DNA of 64,000 nucleotides, taken from Scytalidium lignicola (Eukaryota; Ascomycota; Leotiomycetes). The position numbers and the translations under genes were made by a program. Shown piece by piece: positions 59,593-64,000 of this stretch. Numbering within the stretch: position 1 is the first letter of the stretch; each line of letters begins with the position of its first letter. A model generated the notes under the pieces. That model saw only the letters and a program-made list of their open reading frames with translations, was not told where the DNA came from and searched no databases. Location of the stretch: contig NCSJ02000105.1 in the NCBI GenBank assembly GCA_002812745.2, positions 1-64,000 on the forward strand, written 5' to 3'.

Positions 59593-61080
59593 TTAAAGTA
59601 CAATCTCCTCCTCATCAATACTATGGGAAACCTCCTCAATTAGCTCCTTTTTAATACTCTCAATATCGTAAATACTTGTTCTCCAACCTGAATAATCTAT
59701 TACTTCTTTTGGTATATCCTTGATCTTAATTCATATATCTTCACTCCCATCTGGACGAATACTAATATCACATTGTATAAAAGCTTGTTCTACAAGCTTT
59801 TTCTTGTCTTTATAAAGACGTTTAGCCGTTGTAACAACAATATATGTAGTCATAATACGTTTATCTGACACAGTCCACTTGAAGTCAAGTTGACTAACTT
59901 CTTTAGTTGCTACATACTCTTCTGTAACTTCTTGAAGCTATTGCTTGAAGGGTTTGTTTACAATTGTATCTAATGGTTGTAGAAGACTAGTATAGCCTGG
60001 AGATATAAGAGCTATAAGAATACCAACTGATTTAAGGTCTTTTAAAACATTATCAATCTTATGAAAAAAAGCTACATCCATAACTAATAACATATTCTTT
60101 TGATTAGTCATAAGTATAAACTCTTCTTTAATCCACTGAGTTAATAATTCCTCGTTGTTATATATAATAGAATTATATTCGACTATAACCTCAGAATTAT
60201 ACAAATAACTCTCCTTCTTGAATATCTTGCTGTCTGATTTCTCAACTCCATGAAATATAATCTTAAGTTTAAGACATTGTATTCCATCTGCAAAAATATA
60301 TAATATTAATATTGCTTAACGTTTATCCTATTCACTCTGATCTGTATACTCTAACATTGTCTTAAAACCCTTGATATCATATGTATAACTATCTAAGTAC
60401 TTNAAAAAGAATAAGTATTTCATCCATATTAAGTATCCTTGTCTTAGAAAACTGTTATTTTGGTGAAAGATTGAGTATATCATATAGTTAAGGAGGAAGT
60501 TGTTCAGGATCCAGCTGAGTATTTAGATTAATTGTTATATTGATTTAAGAATTCCATCTAATAAACTAAAGAAAATTATTGACTAACTAAACATATTCTA
60601 AAGGGAGTTTACTAGCTTGTTTGGTAAGTCAACGTCTGGAAAGGTGATATTGTCTTTGGAACCCATGAAACTATCCTTTTGAAAAGGTAAATATAGAATC
60701 ACAAGTTGGATTTTAAGCCTTGAATATTTGCCTTGTTGTATACCGAATCCATCTTACTATAACTACTTTACTAGCCTTTCATTTAATTAGAATTTGAGTA
60801 TATAACTCTAACTCTAATTTAACCATCAAGGTGAATATACAAAAGTCTTACCAGCTAGTATTTTGTCTTGTGTTGCCCACCAAAGTTGAATTGTACTAAA
60901 AGGAATCTTCCAGTATTCAGAAGCCTCTTTTAGAGTTACAAGCCGATAGGTTATATCGTCTATATAAATTAGTTCTAAAACATTAGAACGAAGAGGGTAC
61001 CTTTGGTAGTGTAAAGAAGGTAAAACAGCTATTCTATGATAGAGAAGGAATTTTAATACTTCGATTTTGCACTCTCTTAA
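59593..61080 (-). pseudogene. Degraded DDE_1-type transposase
   Basis: Upstream (about 61,070-60,840) a helix-turn-helix region reads YRLVTLKEASEYWKIPFST and IQLWWATQDK. Downstream, at 60,204-59,938, the catalytic core shows LLVMDVAFFHK with the second acidic residue and SLLQPLDTIVNKPFK with the third, both typical of fungal pogo/Fot transposases. Beyond it the frame continues to the stop at 59,593 only if a TAG (after KPFKQ) and a TGA (before IKIKDIP) are read as Trp. Other stops and frame breaks lie in the middle. The start codon was not identified. The changes are TGG to TAG or TGA, as in RIP. Confidence 0.75.
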
Positions 61081-61367
61081 ATAAAAATATCACAATGAAG
61101 TAACTAACTTAGATCTGGGTTTATAAGTCCGTTCTGCTAGTAGTTTGATCTTAAGACCTCTTTTAAGAGGGTTTGGTGGTTGAATATTGGCTGATTTCTC
61201 TTATAAAGGCATAATTGATTTAATAACTGACTTGCGATAAGTAAGAATAAGAAGATTCAGGAGGTAAAACAGCATTGTATTGTGTAAACAACTAAAATTA
61301 ATACATAGTATTAGTGGCTGTTAGCTATACCATATACATGGTTGTTTGCCGATGTGGTAAGATTATA

Positions 61368-61407
61368 CCCATGCTAGTTCTATACCATTAAATTTGAGTA
61401 CCTACGG
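61368..61407 (-). repeat. Right terminal inverted repeat of the pogo-like element
   Basis: Exact inverted copy of the left repeat; followed by TA at 61,408-61,409. Confidence 0.93.
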
Positions 61408-61409
61408 TA

Positions 61410-61815
61410 TAATAATTCCTAATTTACAAGTGTCATGCGGATTGGTTGGCAGGGTTGGTACCTGGTATTCTTTTGATTACTAAGACTGCCGAAGATTATC
61501 CGCGTTCCCCATACGGCGCAACGGGGGGAGTGTGGGGAGCGGAGAGATGAGTGCCGATGGGGGAGTGAGTCTAGGCAAAGCTGGGCACGCTGCGTCTCAC
61601 CGGCTCCCGCTCGAATAAACTCAATGCTACCAGTAATAAACTCTCTCCATTCACGCGCACAACACAAACTCTCCAATCTCAGTCCTTCTCCAAATTGGTA
61701 CCTCTCTCGGCGACGACTGACTGGTTGGTGTTGCCATGCACAGCGATCGCCATCGTCCTCTACCATCTCAGTCTTCCCCTCTCCTCTCCTGCTCACACAA
61801 TCCAACCCCGCAGTC
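61410..61815. promoter_or_regulatory. Upstream region of the Zn2Cys6 gene
   Basis: Composition returns to normal right after the transposon. It probably contains the promoter and leader of the regulator; the ATG at 61,624 is in frame but its extension has no family character. Confidence 0.5.
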
Positions 61816-64000
61816 ATGCCCTTGGAGTCTCAACACCAACCCGGCAGCTCATCGACAGGAGAAGACAGCACCACTGTAACTACCAGTGAACCCCAGGCAG
61901 AGCGTGCGAAGAAATTACAGTACAAGGCATGTGAGGGGTGCAGGAGCCGGAAAGTGCAGTGTGACATTTACAAAACTGGTCCGCCATGCACATATTGCCG
62001 CCTCTATGACACAAATTGTATCACTGCTGGTACAAAATACAGGAAGTAGGTATCTCTCAGCTATCCCGAGGCATACGAGAATATACTAATATCAATTGAA
62101 TAATTTTAGAAGAAAACGCCAGAATACCACCGAAAACATCGATTCAGTCGAACCACAGTCGAATACACAGCTAGAAACCACCTTTAGTGATAAATTGAGT
62201 GATGTGGACAACCTTGTAAAGGCTCATGGTCTGAGCTTTTTGGCAGCGGATGGGAATGACATCCACCACGTGCTAGGCCCTAGTCGGGAATCTATGGAAA
62301 AACCAGCTATCGCGGTGACTGGGCAAACGAAAGGCACACTAACTCCAACTCCTCCATGCACGTCTTCTATCAATGCGAGCGATCCATTGGCTACCTCTTT
62401 CTTTCCTCTTCCGTCTTATATCAAGCCACTTGCTCCTAATCTACAGCCAGAAGATATCCGTTACCTTTGGATGAAAGGCGCTCCCTCATTACCGAATGTT
62501 GCACTGAGGGATAAACTTGTCGAGGCATATATTCGACACGTATATCCATCCCTACCGTTGATCGATCTACAACAATTCGTCAGAATTCTGAACAGAGAGG
62601 GTAAAGATGAGGAGAAAATAAGCTTGATACTCTTTCAGGCCATAATGTTTGCTGGGGCGGCATTCATTGACCTCTCGGATTTGCAAATGGTGGGATACAG
62701 TACCCGGAGAGAAGCACGCAAGGCTTTTTACCAAAAGACGAGAGTAAGTGGAGCACGTAGAAATATCGGATATACAAAATATTTACCTTGGCATAGCTTC
62801 TGTACCAATTTGATTGCGAGTCTGATCGCTTCTCGATCGTCCAGGCGCTTCTACTTATAACGTACCAGCACGAGAATCCAAGTGATGGAAAAGATGAGCG
62901 ATACTGGCTCTCTGTTGCCATTTCTCTAGCATATACCATTGGTCTTCACAGAAATCCGGATGCATTAAGTACTAACTCCAAAGATTGGCGGCTACGGAAG
63001 CGTACATGGTGGTCTTGTGTTATGAGAGACAGGCTTCTCGCCTTGGGTATGAAAAAAGTGCCATTGATTGACGACAGAAACTACGATGTACCGATGCTCT
63101 CACTGGATGATTTCGAGCCACCAGCCGATCAGGGTAATTTGGTAGTACGTCCCGAATGGGGTTTGGCTAGCGATACATCTCTACAGCGACAGCTGGCGAT
63201 GGTTTGTATTTTAAAGGCCAAATTATGTGTTTGTATTGGTCATATTTTACAAACTCAATACGTTGAGTTCGTTCGAGATCAGGGGATGGATCTAGCTGAG
63301 GATGGTAGAACCCTGTCACGAGCGATTCTCACTCCAAAGACATCGAGCGATGCTGGTAGTGTCCAACATTGTGAAGCTGAACTCGATGAATGGTTTCGCA
63401 AGCTGCCTCCTATCTGTCAGTATATCACACCAACTATCGAAGACCTTCAACAGGGATCTTCTATTATTGTAGAGCGGGCTCTCCTTCATATGATTTATCA
63501 TTCTGCCAGCTGTACACTTCATCGACCACAGGTTTTGTCTCTAGTACAAACATCCTCCCAGATTATATCACAAGACAAAATTCACGTTAGTACCAGGGAG
63601 ACAACAAAGCTGATTCTGGACCTTCATAACCTCAACCTGACTCGCTACCTACCCGCCACTGCTGTAACAGTTCTAATCCCACTAGTCGCTGCTCACCTCA
63701 TGGACATCAAGTTCGCCAACGATGAAACCCGCAAGGAAGCTATAGAGAGACTTTCTCGGTGTATGAGTGTCTTAAAAGAGCTTCGAGAGAAGTATTCCCC
63801 AGCCGACGATATCTCAGAATTTCTCGAGACAGTCGTAGCACAGGCAAATATTAACATCAAACCTGAGAGTGTTTTGCGACCCCACCATTCTGTTTATGGA
63901 ACTCCGGAGTCGCAATCTGAGACAAATTCGGAATCAAGGGGGATAGATGCGGATGCTGTGGAGGATTCGCAACCTAGTGATCCCTTTGATAATAAGCAGT
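61816..64000 (+). CDS. Zn2Cys6 fungal transcription factor (3' end beyond window)
   Basis: Exons 61816-62045, 62110-62743 and 62797 to beyond 64000. The N-terminal zinc cluster is complete: KACEGCRSRKVQCD followed by GPPCTYCRLYDTNC supplies the six Cys, then a basic linker (KYRKKRKRQ). The long third exon carries the fungal-specific regulatory domain: LPLIDLQQFVRILNR, FDCESDRFSIVQALLLITYQ, YWLSVAISLAYTIGLHRNP and RKRTWWSCVMRDRLLALGM are its standard landmarks. The overall form is like cutinase-regulator (Ctf1) type factors, but the targets are unknown. It is a plausible regulator of the enzyme genes at 52-59 kb, although a transposon now lies between. Confidence 0.9.

Larger units (their letters stand above)
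59435..61407 (-). mobile_element. pogo/Fot-like DNA transposon with intact TIRs
   Basis: The element is 1973 bp. The terminal inverted repeats at 59,435-59,474 and 61,368-61,407 are identical over 40 bp (beginning CCGTAGGTACTCAAAT), and each end is flanked by TA, the Tc1/mariner/pogo target duplication. A degraded DDE-type transposase lies inside on the minus strand. Size, TA duplication and protein type fit the fungal pogo/Fot group. Confidence 0.9.

Noticed and set aside
1..64000. CRISPR arrays, operons, bacterial ribosome-binding sites, tRNA and rRNA genes
   Set aside because: None seen. The window is fungal nuclear DNA; GTTCGA-type tRNA box B sequences noticed (for example near 41,390) lie inside coding exons without a cloverleaf.

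Overview
This window looks like a chromosome arm segment of a filamentous ascomycete (Pezizomycotina). The evidence is short GT-AG introns of about 50-100 nt with CTAAC-type branch points, an HET-domain gene, a fungal rhodopsin-domain membrane protein, a fungal Zn2Cys6 regulator, a PEX8-like peroxin, and AT-rich transposon graveyards in which TGG and CAG codons have become stops, the pattern left by repeat-induced point mutation (RIP). I could not assign a species.

Layout. Positions 1 to about 12,000 are a gene-free AT desert made of decayed transposons: a Ty3/gypsy gag-protease remnant with LTR-like direct repeats at 159 and 4689, then a Tad-like LINE (about 6.2-10.85 kb) ending in an (AAT)n tail. 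A 200-bp solo LTR with perfect target duplications sits inside the LINE. A sister solo LTR lies inverted at 22,901-23,094. Between them are a GT8-type glycosyltransferase (13.5-15.0 kb), two decayed genes (HET at 15.9-17.7 kb, a multipass membrane protein at 17.8-19.9 kb) and an intact EamA-type transporter (21.4-22.6 kb).

From 23.8 to 50.6 kb the window is ordinary euchromatin: a secreted phospholipase C-type phosphoesterase, a membrane-anchored multicopper oxidase, a rhodopsin-domain membrane protein, a divergent pair (tRNA t6A dehydratase-like protein and PEX8-like peroxin), a BTB/F-box-like protein, RNA 3'-phosphate cyclase, a multipass membrane protein, cyanase, a type I membrane protein and a DAL5-type MFS transporter.

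From 52.5 to 64 kb there is a compact set of small-molecule genes: a RidA/YjgF deaminase, a DHDPS/HOGA-type aldolase, an HSL-family esterase, a D-serine dehydratase/D-threonine aldolase-type PLP enzyme and, beyond a RIP-damaged pogo-like transposon with 40-bp perfect inverted repeats (59,435-61,407), a Zn2Cys6 regulator that runs off the window. RidA beside an enzyme of a family that can release 2-aminoacrylate suggests a hydroxy-amino-acid catabolic neighbourhood; this is inference.

Exon borders were worked out by hand from splice signals and reading phase, and all listed multi-exon models keep frame. Isolated N characters almost always flank homopolymers and at least two of them break frames artificially.
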